NCBI RefSeq assembly: GCF_051860505.1
Contig: NZ_JBHYDX010000027.1
Span: forward strand, 9,634 to 73,633
Origin: Pannonibacter sp051860505
Lineage (GTDB): Bacteria > Pseudomonadota > Alphaproteobacteria > Rhizobiales > Stappiaceae
Direction of reading: 5' to 3'
DNA: 64,000 bases
The translations under genes were made by a program, and so were the position numbers. The notes beneath the pieces are model-generated. The model was not told the DNA's origin. It searched no databases and saw only the letters and a list, made by a program, of their open reading frames with translations. How positions within the stretch are numbered: the first letter of the stretch is position 1; each line of letters begins with the position of its first letter. Positions 36,555 to 47,400 of this stretch are shown here, piece by piece.

Positions 36555-37670
36555 ATGACGTCCCCGGCTCCGGTAGCCATTGAACGGCTGCTTCTGACAG
36601 ATTTTCGCAACTACGCCCGGCTGGCGCTCGTTCCCGCCGGGCGTCTTGTTGCGCTTGTCGGGAACAATGGCATTGGCAAGACCAATGTGCTGGAGGCGAT
36701 CTCCCTCCTGTCTGCCGGGCGCGGCCTGCGCCGGGCCGCCTTGTCCGAGATCGCGCGGCGGGATGGCCCTGGTGCCTGGGCGGTCGCGGCCACGCTGAAC
36801 GGCCCCCTTGGCGACGTGCAGATCGGCACCGGTTACGCGGGCACGGAAAGTGGTCGACGCGTGCGTATCGATGGCACCGAAGCAAAATCCTCCGAAGCGT
36901 TGCTCGAACACGTGCGTGTGCTGTGGCTGGTGCCGGCGATGGACGGTCTGTTCACGGGACCAGCAGGTGACCGGCGGCGCTTTCTGGACCGCTTGACCCT
37001 CTCCATCGATCCTGCCCATGGACGTCGGGTAACCGATTTCGAAAAGGCACTCAGCCACCGCAACCGGTTGTTGGATAGCGGGGGTTCCGCCGCCTGGCTT
37101 GACGCCGTGGAGCAACAGCTTGCCGGTCTTGGCCTGGCAGTTGCTGCCGCGCGGCGGGAGACCGTCAGCCTGCTGCAAGGCCGCATCAATGCCCAGGCCA
37201 GCCTCGGCCTTCCCTTCCCCTGCGCCGGCCTGTCACTGGAGGGTGAGTTCGAGCAGGCCGCAAGCGGCCTTGCGGCCAGTGATCAGGAAATCCTCTTGCT
37301 ACGCCAGTTGCGCGAGGGCCGGAGCCGGGACAAGGCTGCGGGCCGCACCTTGAGCGGGCCCCATCGGACTGATCTTGCCGTGTTGCATCTGGCCAAGTCG
37401 ATGCCAGCGGGCCTGGCCTCGACCGGTGAGCAGAAGGCTTTGCTCATCGGTCTCATCCTTGCCCATGCGGATCTGACAGCGGCGATGTCCGGCCTGACCC
37501 CGGTCCTGCTCCTCGACGAGGTCGCGGCCCATCTCGATCCGGGGCGCCGTGCCGCGCTGTTTTCCCGCCTCGTCGGTCTCAACTGCCAGGTCTTCATGAC
37601 GGGAACCGATGCCCATCTCTTCGCCGACCTGCCTGAGGGGGGCGAGGTCGTGCCTCTTGCCGAACGGTAG
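36555..37670 (+). CDS. recF: DNA replication/repair protein RecF
   Basis: A 371-residue SMC-like ATPase that helps load RecA at gaps. It has LLLTDFRNYARL, Walker A GNNGIGKTNVLEAI (about 36-49), the signature ASTGEQKALLIGLILAHA and Walker B VLLLDEVAAHLD. The length is normal. It follows dnaN, and gyrB begins 175 bp later behind its own promoter. Confidence 0.96.
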   Translation: MTSPAPVAIERLLLTDFRNYARLALVPAGRLVALVGNNGIGKTNVLEAISLLSAGRGLRRAALSEIARRDGPGAWAVAATLNGPLGDVQIGTGYAGTESGRRVRIDGTEAKSSEALLEHVRVLWLVPAMDGLFTGPAGDRRRFLDRLTLSIDPAHGRRVTDFEKALSHRNRLLDSGGSAAWLDAVEQQLAGLGLAVAAARRETVSLLQGRINAQASLGLPFPCAGLSLEGEFEQAASGLAASDQEILLLRQLREGRSRDKAAGRTLSGPHRTDLAVLHLAKSMPAGLASTGEQKALLIGLILAHADLTAAMSGLTPVLLLDEVAAHLDPGRRAALFSRLVGLNCQVFMTGTDAHLFADLPEGGEVVPLAER

Positions 37671-37778
37671 ATTGCCGCCTCAACGGGATGCCCAGACGGC
37701 GGGGCCCCGAAATGGCCTGAATTCCGTGGCTTTATCCACCTTGACCCACCGTGATCCCTGTCCTGAACCCGGGTTTGG

Positions 37779-37806
37779 TTGAACCTTCGGACCAGTGCCG
37801 TATAAG
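37779..37806 (+). promoter_or_regulatory. gyrB promoter (sigma-70 type)
   Basis: TTGAAC (37779-37784), 16-base spacer, TATAAG (37801-37806). Transcription would start near 37813, about 33 bases before the gyrB ATG. Confidence 0.7.
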
Positions 37807-37845
37807 GGGATCCAGACATTCTTGACCGATTGGTGACTGATTCGC

Positions 37846-40299
<2,454 letters not shown>

Positions 40300-40322
40300 T
40301 CCGCATGACTACCAATGTTTTC

Positions 40323-40355
40323 AAGGCCCTGCCGACTATCCCGGCGGGGCCTTTT
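40323..40355 (+). terminator. intrinsic terminator of gyrB
   Basis: A 12-bp stem with one mismatch: AAGGCCCTGCCG (40323-40334) with CGGCGGGGCCTT (40342-40353), loop of seven, and a T-run to 40355. Confidence 0.9.
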
Positions 40356-40412
40356 GCTATTCAAGTCGCACGCCTCGCGACAAGCTACGTGACGAATATC
40401 GCCAGCAGGCAA

Positions 40413-40441
40413 TTGACACATTGCCCCTCTATGCATAGAGG
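40413..40441 (+). promoter_or_regulatory. padR promoter with a 16-bp palindromic operator
   Basis: TTGACA (40413-40418) is followed 17 bases later by TAGAGG (40436-40441). Spacer and -10 are covered by the perfect palindrome CCTCTATGCATAGAGG (40426-40441). The padR ATG is only six bases beyond. A repressor bound here would block RNA polymerase, so autoregulation by the PadR protein is likely. If this -10 is used, the mRNA would start at or near the ATG and be almost leaderless. Confidence 0.6.
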
Positions 40442-40447
40442 TAACAC

Positions 40448-40909
40448 ATGCCTAGAACCTCGATGCTTCCTACCCCGTTGCCCGACTTGACCGACCGGAC
40501 CTACTGGACCGGAACGATCAAGATGAGCCTATCCAAGCTGTTTATTCTGCGGGCCCTGTTCGAGGCGCCTGCCCATGGCTACGAGATTGCCCGCCGTGTG
40601 GCGGACATGACCAAGGGCTGCTGCTCGCCAACGGAAGGCACCGTCTATCCGGTGCTGCGCGACTTCGAGATCGGCGGCTATGTCACTCGTGCCGAAGAGG
40701 TTGTCGGCGGCCGGACACGCAAGATCTACACGCTGACAGCCAAGGGTCGTGATGCCCTCAAGACAGCACTGATTGCCTGGGCGGAGGCCAGTCGCGCACT
40801 CGAAAGCGCATCTCGCGACCTGTTCCCAGGGGCTACCGGGCCGCACGCGCCGCAGGATTCCTGCTGTTCCCCCTCCACCGTGACCGACACCGGAGTGTCT
40901 TCTTCATGA
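40448..40909 (+). CDS. PadR family transcriptional regulator with paired cysteines
   Basis: A 153-residue winged-helix regulator. After a short N-terminal segment (YWTGTIKMSLSKLFIL) come the PadR blocks HGYEIARRV, PTEGTVYPVLRDFE, GGYVTRAEE and RTRKIYTLTAKGRD. CC pairs lie beside the recognition region (KGCCSPTEG, about residue 58) and at the C-terminus (DSCCSPS), suggesting thiol or metal(loid) sensing. The YW-GTIK segment looks like a conserved N-terminus of this subgroup, so ATG 40448 is kept; ATG 40523 is the alternative. The stop overlaps the MFS start as ATGA, and the two form a regulator-transporter operon. Confidence 0.85.
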   Translation: MPRTSMLPTPLPDLTDRTYWTGTIKMSLSKLFILRALFEAPAHGYEIARRVADMTKGCCSPTEGTVYPVLRDFEIGGYVTRAEEVVGGRTRKIYTLTAKGRDALKTALIAWAEASRALESASRDLFPGATGPHAPQDSCCSPSTVTDTGVSSS

Positions 40910-42177
40910 ACTTTCCAACAGCGGCGACCTTACGACGGTCCGCCAGCAGCCGGCATTTCATCACCGGGCTTGGGATCGGCCAGATCACGAGTTGGGGCAC
41001 CCTCTATTACTCCTTTCCGCTCGTTGGCGAGGCGATGGGGCTGGAGCTTGGCTGGAGCAAGCCGGATATCTTCCTGGCCGCAACCATCGGCTTGTTGCTG
41101 GCGGCTCCTGCTGCCTATCCGATCGGCGTCCTGATCGATCGGGGCTATGGCCGGCTGATCATGTCCGGCGGGTCCCTGCTGGCCGCAGCGGCCCTGCTTG
41201 CCTGGTCGCAGGTGCAGACACTGCCGGTATTCTATGCCCTGCTGGCCGTCATTGGCGTGCTACAGGCCGCCGTTCTCTATGAACCGGCCTTTGCAGTGGT
41301 TGCGCGGCGTGTCGGGCCGGCAAAGGCACGCAATGGCATCACCACGCTGACCTTCTGGGGCGGATTTGCCAGCACGGTCTTCATTCCGGTGGTACAGCTC
41401 CTGATCGACGGTCTCGGCTGGCGCGGAGCCCTGATGGTTCTGGCGCTTATGAATCTGCTGATTGCGGCACTCTATGCGCTGGTTATCGATCGCCAACAGG
41501 ATCTGAGCGAGCCCGCACAGGCAAATCTGGCTGTTGCGCCAGCTTCCGCAGGTGCCGGCCCGGCGCAAGGCCAAACCGGTACCCGACCCGTGCGAGACGC
41601 CTTGCGGCAACCGGTGTTCTGGCTGCTCGGTCTCGCCTTCACCGCGTATGCAGCGACTTTCTCGGCTTTCACCTTCCATCTCTACCCTCTGTTGCTGGAG
41701 AAAGGCCTCTCCGCAGCGGGCGTCGTAACTGCCATGATGATGATCGGTCCGGCGCAGGTTGCCGGCCGCCTGATCATCTGGCGCCTGGCGGCCGGCGCCT
41801 CTGTGCGGGTCATCGGCTGCCTTATTGTTGCACTGTTCCCGCTCGCGTTGTTGGGCATCGAAATGCTGCCGGCTACACTCCTGTCCGCCATGGCAATGGT
41901 TGGCCTCTATGGTCTTGCCAATGGCATCATGACCATCGTGCGAGGCATGGCTGTGCCGGAGATGCTGTCACGCTCCGCCTATGGCGCGCTGAACGGGGCG
42001 CTTTCGCTGCCAGGCACCCTGGCCAAGGCGCTTGCCCCGGCCGCCGCAGCGCTCCTGTGGCAGGCGAGTGGCTCATATGATGCCGTGCTGCAGGCGGCCC
42101 TTGCAGGATCACTGTTGCTTGTTGCCTGCTTCTGGGCCGCAGCTTTCGTCAGCCGCAATGCGGAGTCCGCCGCCTAA
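40906..42177 (+). CDS. MFS transporter, probably an efflux pump controlled by the adjacent PadR
   Basis: A 423-residue major-facilitator protein with about 12 hydrophobic helices in two groups of six. A hydrophilic central loop (about 198-228, DRQQDLSEPAQANL onward) separates the halves. GVLIDRGYGRLIMSGG in loop 2-3 is the MFS motif A position. ATG 40906 overlaps the padR stop, so both genes are co-expressed from the palindromic promoter. The substrate is unknown; the cysteine-rich regulator makes a metal(loid) or electrophile export role worth testing. The 3' end overlaps the convergent GGDEF/EAL gene by four bases. Confidence 0.85.
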   Translation: MNFPTAATLRRSASSRHFITGLGIGQITSWGTLYYSFPLVGEAMGLELGWSKPDIFLAATIGLLLAAPAAYPIGVLIDRGYGRLIMSGGSLLAAAALLAWSQVQTLPVFYALLAVIGVLQAAVLYEPAFAVVARRVGPAKARNGITTLTFWGGFASTVFIPVVQLLIDGLGWRGALMVLALMNLLIAALYALVIDRQQDLSEPAQANLAVAPASAGAGPAQGQTGTRPVRDALRQPVFWLLGLAFTAYAATFSAFTFHLYPLLLEKGLSAAGVVTAMMMIGPAQVAGRLIIWRLAAGASVRVIGCLIVALFPLALLGIEMLPATLLSAMAMVGLYGLANGIMTIVRGMAVPEMLSRSAYGALNGALSLPGTLAKALAPAAAALLWQASGSYDAVLQAALAGSLLLVACFWAAAFVSRNAESAA

Positions 42178-44318
42178 CCCGCCGCCCACGGCGCCGGTTC
42201 CGCGAAGTGATAGCCTTGGCCGAGCGAAATGCCCAGTTCTGTCAGGGCTTTCACCGTATCGCGGTCCTCCACGAATTCGGCAATCAGGTCGATCCCGAGT
42301 TCCTGCGCGACACAGATGATGCCGCGCAGGACAGCATGCTGCACCGGATCGCTGACGATTGAGCGCGTGATGGTTCCATCGATCTTGAGCCAGTCAAGCT
42401 CAAGCCGGCGCAAATGGGCCGTCGTCGGCCAGCCGCCGCCAAAGTCGTCCAGCGCCACCTTGCAGCCATGGCGTTTCAACAGCGCCACCATGCGGGCCGC
42501 TGCCGGCAGGTTGCGTGCGACCGAGACCTCGGAGAGCTCGAAACACATGCGCCCGGCCAGATGCGGCCGCTCAGCCAACCGGCTGTCGAGATAGGCCTGA
42601 AACTCGCTGTTGGCGAGGCTTTGTGCGGACAGGTTCAAAGAGACGGGCACCCCGGTTGGGTCGGCAGCAAGCCGGTTGAGGACCGTATCCAGCACCCAGC
42701 GATCGACGGAGGTCATCAGGCCGTGCCGTTCCGCCGAAGCGATCATCGCCCCCGGCCGCAAGAGCCGGTTTTCCTCGCCTTTGACCCGCAGCAGCAACTC
42801 CGTCATCACCGGCGCACCGCTGACCATGTCGAACACCGGCAAGGCAAACAGGTGCAGTTCGTCTTCCGCAAGCGCCCGCTCAACCCGCGCCACATTGCCA
42901 AGGTCTTCCCGCCGGCTTGCGAGCAAGTTCTCGCCGACCTTGAAGTGGCGGACCTGGCCGCCACCGGTCGCCTTGCCGGTGAGGCAGGCGTCGTCGGCCC
43001 AGTGCAAGACATCGGCTGCGGTGGCGTTCATAGTCCGGATGAACTGGCGGTCGAGAACGGCGATCCCGACGCTGCAGCCGATGCGGAAGCTGGCTCCGTT
43101 CCAGTCCAGATGCAGGGTCTCGACGGCGGCCATGATCTGCCGGGCAAGGCGGCCCGCCTCATCCTCATCCGCGCTGTAACGCACAACGGCGAACTCATCA
43201 CCACCAAGCCGCGCGACGGTTCCGTTGTCGCCAACCAGGTCCCGCAACTGATCCGAAATCTGGCACAGCAGGGCATCGCCGGCCGCATGTCCCCCCCGGT
43301 CATTGACCGCCTTGAAGTCGTCCAGGTCCAGGGCCAGCAGGGATATACCGCCCGAAATGCCGGTTCGTGCCTTTGTCAGCTCGTCTTCGAGCACTTTCTG
43401 GAAGGCGCGTCGGTTGGACAGCCCGGTCAATGGATCCTCCATCGCCAGCCGTTCAAGCTCCCGTGCGCGGGCGGGTAACTCGTCCTCCTGGCGCAGCACC
43501 AGAAGCACGCCGTCGATCGTTCCCAACTCCCCCCTGAACGGGCGCAATACCCCCTGCAGGTCGTGCTCCGAAGACACCGGCAATGTCGGCGTCAAGGACC
43601 GATCGCCTGGGGCATCCCACATCAACGCCCGAAGGGCATGGCGCGGCAAGCTCACGCGCTCGCTGCGGCCTTTGAAGGCACGCGCCAGCGGCTGCTCCAA
43701 CTGGCAGGCGAAGGCCGTGGCTCCAAAAATTTCGCTGAGATGCCGTCCCTGGACCCGTTCGATCACCCCCCGAGCCTCGAACCGCTCCGATCCTGATGGC
43801 AGGCCGTCCCGGACACATCCGTCGGCACCGATCAGCCAGGCCTGGTCGGCAAGCGCCAGGAAAGCCTGCTCGGCCATGCGCAGCCGGGTGCGGATCGGCC
43901 CGTCCTCGGCCAGGTCGCGGATTTCCATCAGAAGGCCACGCGGCGCAGCGCCCGGTACACCGGACAGCGGCCGGCATTGCACATGCGCGTAGATGGTCCG
44001 GCCTGTCCGGGCGATGAACATTCCTTCGGTCGTGGTCGGAGCCCCGGCAAGAGCGGTGTCGATCACTGGACGCAACCGGCGCATGGCGGTCTTGGCAAAC
44101 AGGGCTGAGAGCTCAAGTCCGGCAATGCTCGCCGGCAGTCGGTCAAACAGCACCGCAAAACCGGCGTTCGCTGCGATTACGGCACCCGCAGCAGACAAGA
44201 CAGCATAGGGAAACGGTAAATTGTGTAAGATTTCTTCGACAAAATTAGGAGCGCCTTCTGCTCCAAGATTCTGTCTGGCATTGTCGGAGCTGAAGTAAAT
44301 GGAGGCTTCTTCTGTCAA
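42174..44318 (-). CDS. PAS-GGDEF-EAL protein (cyclic-di-GMP turnover)
   Basis: 714 residues. Two PAS-like segments (about 25-140 and 145-280) precede a GGDEF domain with an intact catalytic loop RLGGDEFAVV (about 365-375), so it can in principle make c-di-GMP. No RxxD inhibitory site lies five residues before it. The EAL domain is altered: the EAL triplet reads ELL (MTELLLRVKG), but the Asn (LNLSAQ), LDDFGGGW, LKIDG and AEFVED motifs remain. Hydrolysis may be weak or lost. The start is TTG 44318 with GAGGGCG upstream; no in-frame ATG nearby gives a complete PAS domain. No membrane segment is visible. Confidence 0.88.
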   Translation of the reverse strand: MTEEASIYFSSDNARQNLGAEGAPNFVEEILHNLPFPYAVLSAAGAVIAANAGFAVLFDRLPASIAGLELSALFAKTAMRRLRPVIDTALAGAPTTTEGMFIARTGRTIYAHVQCRPLSGVPGAAPRGLLMEIRDLAEDGPIRTRLRMAEQAFLALADQAWLIGADGCVRDGLPSGSERFEARGVIERVQGRHLSEIFGATAFACQLEQPLARAFKGRSERVSLPRHALRALMWDAPGDRSLTPTLPVSSEHDLQGVLRPFRGELGTIDGVLLVLRQEDELPARARELERLAMEDPLTGLSNRRAFQKVLEDELTKARTGISGGISLLALDLDDFKAVNDRGGHAAGDALLCQISDQLRDLVGDNGTVARLGGDEFAVVRYSADEDEAGRLARQIMAAVETLHLDWNGASFRIGCSVGIAVLDRQFIRTMNATAADVLHWADDACLTGKATGGGQVRHFKVGENLLASRREDLGNVARVERALAEDELHLFALPVFDMVSGAPVMTELLLRVKGEENRLLRPGAMIASAERHGLMTSVDRWVLDTVLNRLAADPTGVPVSLNLSAQSLANSEFQAYLDSRLAERPHLAGRMCFELSEVSVARNLPAAARMVALLKRHGCKVALDDFGGGWPTTAHLRRLELDWLKIDGTITRSIVSDPVQHAVLRGIICVAQELGIDLIAEFVEDRDTVKALTELGISLGQGYHFAEPAPWAAG

Positions 44319-44707
44319 TTTCGCGCCCTCGAGACAATGAATTCCTTCGAAAACCCGGAAGTAATCTTGGGTTTAGACAGCATCGATCGCGGATGAGTAC
44401 CACAAAAGGAGCGCAGGGAATTAGGATTGGTTAAGTTTCCAGAACTCGTTCTGGGGTTTAGGTAAACAGAATTTAAACAATTTCGCTCGGATTCAAGATT
44501 TTAGACTTTCGATCTCCAGCATTAGTTTTCGAGTGACCGGACAGGCGCAGGACCGGGCCAATCCTTCCCATCCCGCTGCGTCACAAAATGGCCCGATTGC
44601 CGGGGCAACTGCGCTCTTTGGTTCAGCGCAGATCAAGCGCTGGTATAACCCATAGGGGCATTACCCTAGACTTGGAGGATGGTCCAATATTCAGAGCGAC
44701 CTCGCGC
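44319..44707. other. AT-rich divergent intergenic region
   Basis: About 390 bp between the divergent GGDEF/EAL and rlpA genes, AT-rich between 44400 and 44530 (for example GGTAAACAGAATTTAAAC). It must hold both promoters. I see no gene, tRNA or strong inverted repeat. Confidence 0.5.
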
Positions 44708-45103
44708 ATGATGCGCAACCTTGGTAAGGCAGGCTGCATTCTATCGGTCGGCCTCGGTCTCCTGACCCCGCTTGTGCCGGCCGAGGCTGGCCAGGTCCAA
44801 TGCGGAATGGCATCCTGGTATGCCCTGACCAGTCGGACAGCCAGCGGCGAACGCGCCAATCCGAACATGATGACCGCAGCGCACCGGAACCTCCCATTCG
44901 GGAGCGTGGTAACAGTTGTGAACCTTGATAACGGAAAGTCCGTGAAGGTCCGGATCAATGACCGGGGACCGTTCGTGAAGTCCCGCGTCATAGATGTTAC
45001 CCGGCAAGCAGCGAAAGAGCTTGGTTTTCTGAACCGCGGCGTGACACGCGTCAAGGTGATAGGTCCCAACGGCGAAGTTACAACCAAGGCTGGTCGCTGT
45101 TAA
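44708..45103 (+). CDS. rlpA: RlpA-like septal ring lytic transglycosylase
   Basis: A small exported double-psi beta-barrel protein of about 131 residues. MMRNLGKAGCILSVGLG opens a signal peptide cleaved near AEA-G. The RlpA core follows: MASWYALTSRTASGE, TAAHRNLPFGSVVTV and RINDRGPF, with the catalytic-type Asp in NDRGPF. RlpA cleaves peptide-free glycan at the septum. No lipobox and no SPOR domain are present, so it is a minimal form. ATG 44708 or 44711 fits the signal peptide; the longer frame from 44588 would add a non-signal extension. Confidence 0.85.
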   Translation: MMRNLGKAGCILSVGLGLLTPLVPAEAGQVQCGMASWYALTSRTASGERANPNMMTAAHRNLPFGSVVTVVNLDNGKSVKVRINDRGPFVKSRVIDVTRQAAKELGFLNRGVTRVKVIGPNGEVTTKAGRC

Positions 45104-45192
45104 CCAATATTACGCCGGCATAGAACGTAGAGATCTTTTCCATCGCCGGGCGTATCAATTGTGAAAGAATTCTGAAAATCGATAATGACAAG

Positions 45193-45289
45193 CTCCACGA
45201 CAGCGGTTAAAGTTCGCCACCGTGGTCGATGGGGCCATGTGCACAAAACTTTGGCCGCGCTTGCGTTTGTTCGCTGCGCGGCCTTTTTT
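45193..45289 (+). ncRNA. candidate small RNA with own promoter and terminator
   Basis: TTGTGA (45159-45164), a 16-base spacer and GATAAT (45181-45186) form a plausible promoter starting near 45193. An intrinsic terminator follows: GGCCGCGC (45253-45260) with GCGCGGCC (45276-45283) and T6 (45284-45289). The stretch between holds no supported gene. A transcript of about 97 nt is expected. A competing pairing (GGCCA at 45232 with TGGCC at 45252) overlaps the terminator stem. The 3' end overlaps the convergent photolyase stop by two bases. Confidence 0.45.
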
Positions 45290-46877
45290 ATGAGCGTTTC
45301 TCAGGTTCCTGCCAGCCAACCAGAGTGTCGAGAAACATCCGCGCGCTTTGCCGTGTCTCCTGACGAGCGACCTCACCCATCTTCTCCCAGGTGGCGTAAA
45401 CTGGCCCAAGGCGTGGATTTCGCCGCAACCTGTCTGCGTTGCGGTCCAGAAAGTCCCAATATAGAGCGTTGAATGGGCAGGCATCCCGCCCGGTCCGCTG
45501 CTTCACATCATAACGGCAACTGCCGCAATAATCGGACATCTTGTTGATGTAATTGCCGCCGCCCGCATAGGGCTTGGAGCCGAGCAGCCCGCCATCGGCG
45601 AACTGGCTCATCCCCAGGGTGTTCGGAGCTTCCACCCATTCGAATGCATCAGCGTAAACCGCCAGATACCACTCATGCACCTCGGCCGGATTGATCCCGG
45701 CGAGCATCGCAAAATTGCCGGTCACCATCAGTCGCTGGATATGGTGGGCATAGGCCTCGTCCCGGGTCTGGCCAATTGCCGCCCGGAGACACGCCATGTC
45801 CGTCTCACCGGTCCAGTAGAACGCCGGGAGCGGTCGTGCTGCGCCCAGTTCATTGACCTGCGTATACCCCGGCATCTTCAGCCAGTAGATGCCACGGACA
45901 TACTCCCGCCAGCCGATGATCTGGCGGATGAATCCTTCCGCCGCATTGAGTGGCACGCGTCCTGCCCGGTACTCGTCCTCCACCGCCCTGCAAACGGTGA
46001 GCGGATCAAGCAGGCCGACATTGAGATAGGGAGAAATAACTGCGTGATAGAGCCAGGGTTCCCCTTGCAGCATCGCGTCCTGGTAATCGCCGAAACGGGG
46101 CAAGGCCACTTTCAGGAACCGGGTAAGGACTTCGGCCGCTTCCTCTGGGGTCACCGCGAAGCGAAAGGGCTCCAGGCGGCCGAAATGATTGGCAAAGCGC
46201 TCACCGACGAGTTCCAGGACATCGCGGGTCGTGTCGTCCAGGTCAGGTTGATACGGCCTGGGCATGAACAGGTCCGCCTTGGCGGGCTTGCGGTTGTCGG
46301 CATCATAGTTCCACTGCCCGCCCTCCGGTTCGTCGCCAGTCATAAGCAGCCCGGTCTTGCGCCGCATCTCCCGGTAGAAATACTCCATCCGCAGTTGCTT
46401 GCGCCCCTTGGCCCAGGCCCTGAACTCCGCCACCGAACAGATGAACCGATCATCAGTCAAAAGGTCGAGGGTGACTCCGAACGACGTCGGCCAGGCTTGC
46501 GCTGCATCCAGCACCCGCCACTCGCCAGGTTCGGTCATCACCACCTGGTCGGCTCTATGGCGGGCCACCGCGCGGCCGATCTCGCCGGTAAAACTGCCGG
46601 TGTTGAGCGGGTCGTCAAGGCGGACATAATCCACGGTCCAGCCCTCGGACTGCAGGGTCTTGGCGAAGTGGCGCATGGCTGAGAGGATAAAGGCGATTTT
46701 CTTCTTATGGTGGCGGACATAGGTTGCCTCTTCCATCACCTCGACCATCAGCACCACATCCTGCGCCCGGTCCGCCCGGCGCAGGGACGACAGCCCCAGC
46801 GACAACTGATCTCCCAGAACAAGGACAATGGCGGGTTTGCGCTTCCGGTTTGGATCCGCATCTGGCTGCGAAGTCAT
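45288..46877 (-). CDS. phrB: Fe-S type cryptochrome/photolyase (PhrB-like, (6-4) photolyase group)
   Basis: About 529 residues of the prokaryotic FeS-BCP group. The N-terminus IVLVLGDQLSLGLSSLR, then MVEVMEEATYVRHHKKKIAF, is characteristic. The C-terminal FAD domain has FIRQIIGWREYVRGIYW and HHIQRLMVTGNFAML. Four conserved cysteines (DMACLRA, DYCGSCRYD, DACPFN) would hold the [4Fe-4S] cluster. Characterised members repair (6-4) photoproducts. ATG 46877 (MTSQPDAD) is preferred; 46901 is an alternative. This is the second photolyase-type gene in the window and belongs to a different subfamily from the one at 14.7-16.4 kb. Confidence 0.92.
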   Translation of the reverse strand: MTSQPDADPNRKRKPAIVLVLGDQLSLGLSSLRRADRAQDVVLMVEVMEEATYVRHHKKKIAFILSAMRHFAKTLQSEGWTVDYVRLDDPLNTGSFTGEIGRAVARHRADQVVMTEPGEWRVLDAAQAWPTSFGVTLDLLTDDRFICSVAEFRAWAKGRKQLRMEYFYREMRRKTGLLMTGDEPEGGQWNYDADNRKPAKADLFMPRPYQPDLDDTTRDVLELVGERFANHFGRLEPFRFAVTPEEAAEVLTRFLKVALPRFGDYQDAMLQGEPWLYHAVISPYLNVGLLDPLTVCRAVEDEYRAGRVPLNAAEGFIRQIIGWREYVRGIYWLKMPGYTQVNELGAARPLPAFYWTGETDMACLRAAIGQTRDEAYAHHIQRLMVTGNFAMLAGINPAEVHEWYLAVYADAFEWVEAPNTLGMSQFADGGLLGSKPYAGGGNYINKMSDYCGSCRYDVKQRTGRDACPFNALYWDFLDRNADRLRRNPRLGPVYATWEKMGEVARQETRQSARMFLDTLVGWQEPEKRS

Positions 46878-47133
46878 GATATTCGGGGCCCTGACTATCA
46901 AACTATCTGGTCACCGAACGCATACGGCCGTACCCGCTTCGCGTATCACCCGCGACTTCGATTTCAGCGCATCAGCGTTAGAGCCCCCTCCCCGTAATTG
47001 CGGACATACTCCGGCAGCATGGAATGATCCAGGATCGGTGCATGTGCCGGATCGCAGCTGTGTTCGAAGCAACAAACCGGTGTCGGTTCTGGGGATGGTG
47101 CGCAGGAGGCCTGTCAAAGCGTCAGAAAAGCCG
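46878..47133. other. intergenic region upstream of the photolyase and tRNA-Arg
   Basis: About 255 bp between the photolyase start and the tRNA promoter. I see no gene or repeat; it should contain the photolyase promoter on the minus strand. Confidence 0.5.
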
Positions 47134-47162
47134 TTGCCGATCCCGGATCATTCCTGTATCAG
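47134..47162 (+). promoter_or_regulatory. tRNA-Arg promoter
   Basis: TTGCCG (47134-47139), 17-base spacer, TATCAG (47157-47162), about 37 bases upstream of the mature tRNA. A good sigma-70 arrangement. Confidence 0.65.
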
Positions 47163-47199
47163 ACCTAAGTCCGGCAGGCCTCAGCGCCACACGCCGAGT

Positions 47200-47276
<77 letters not shown>

Positions 47277-47400
47277 ATCATCTCCCCATGGATTTCTGAT
47301 CCTTTCAGTCTTGAAGACACGGCAATGCCGTGGGCAGTTGGCATGCGCCAATGAGCCGAGCGGTTTGGCCGGCTCCGGGTACAGACGGAGCCGGGTGGTT

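Noticed and set aside
45185..45472. A 95-residue plus-strand frame near the Fe-S photolyase stop
   Set aside because: Its start codon overlaps the -10 of the candidate small-RNA promoter, it reads through a strong terminator hairpin, and most of it is antisense to the photolyase.
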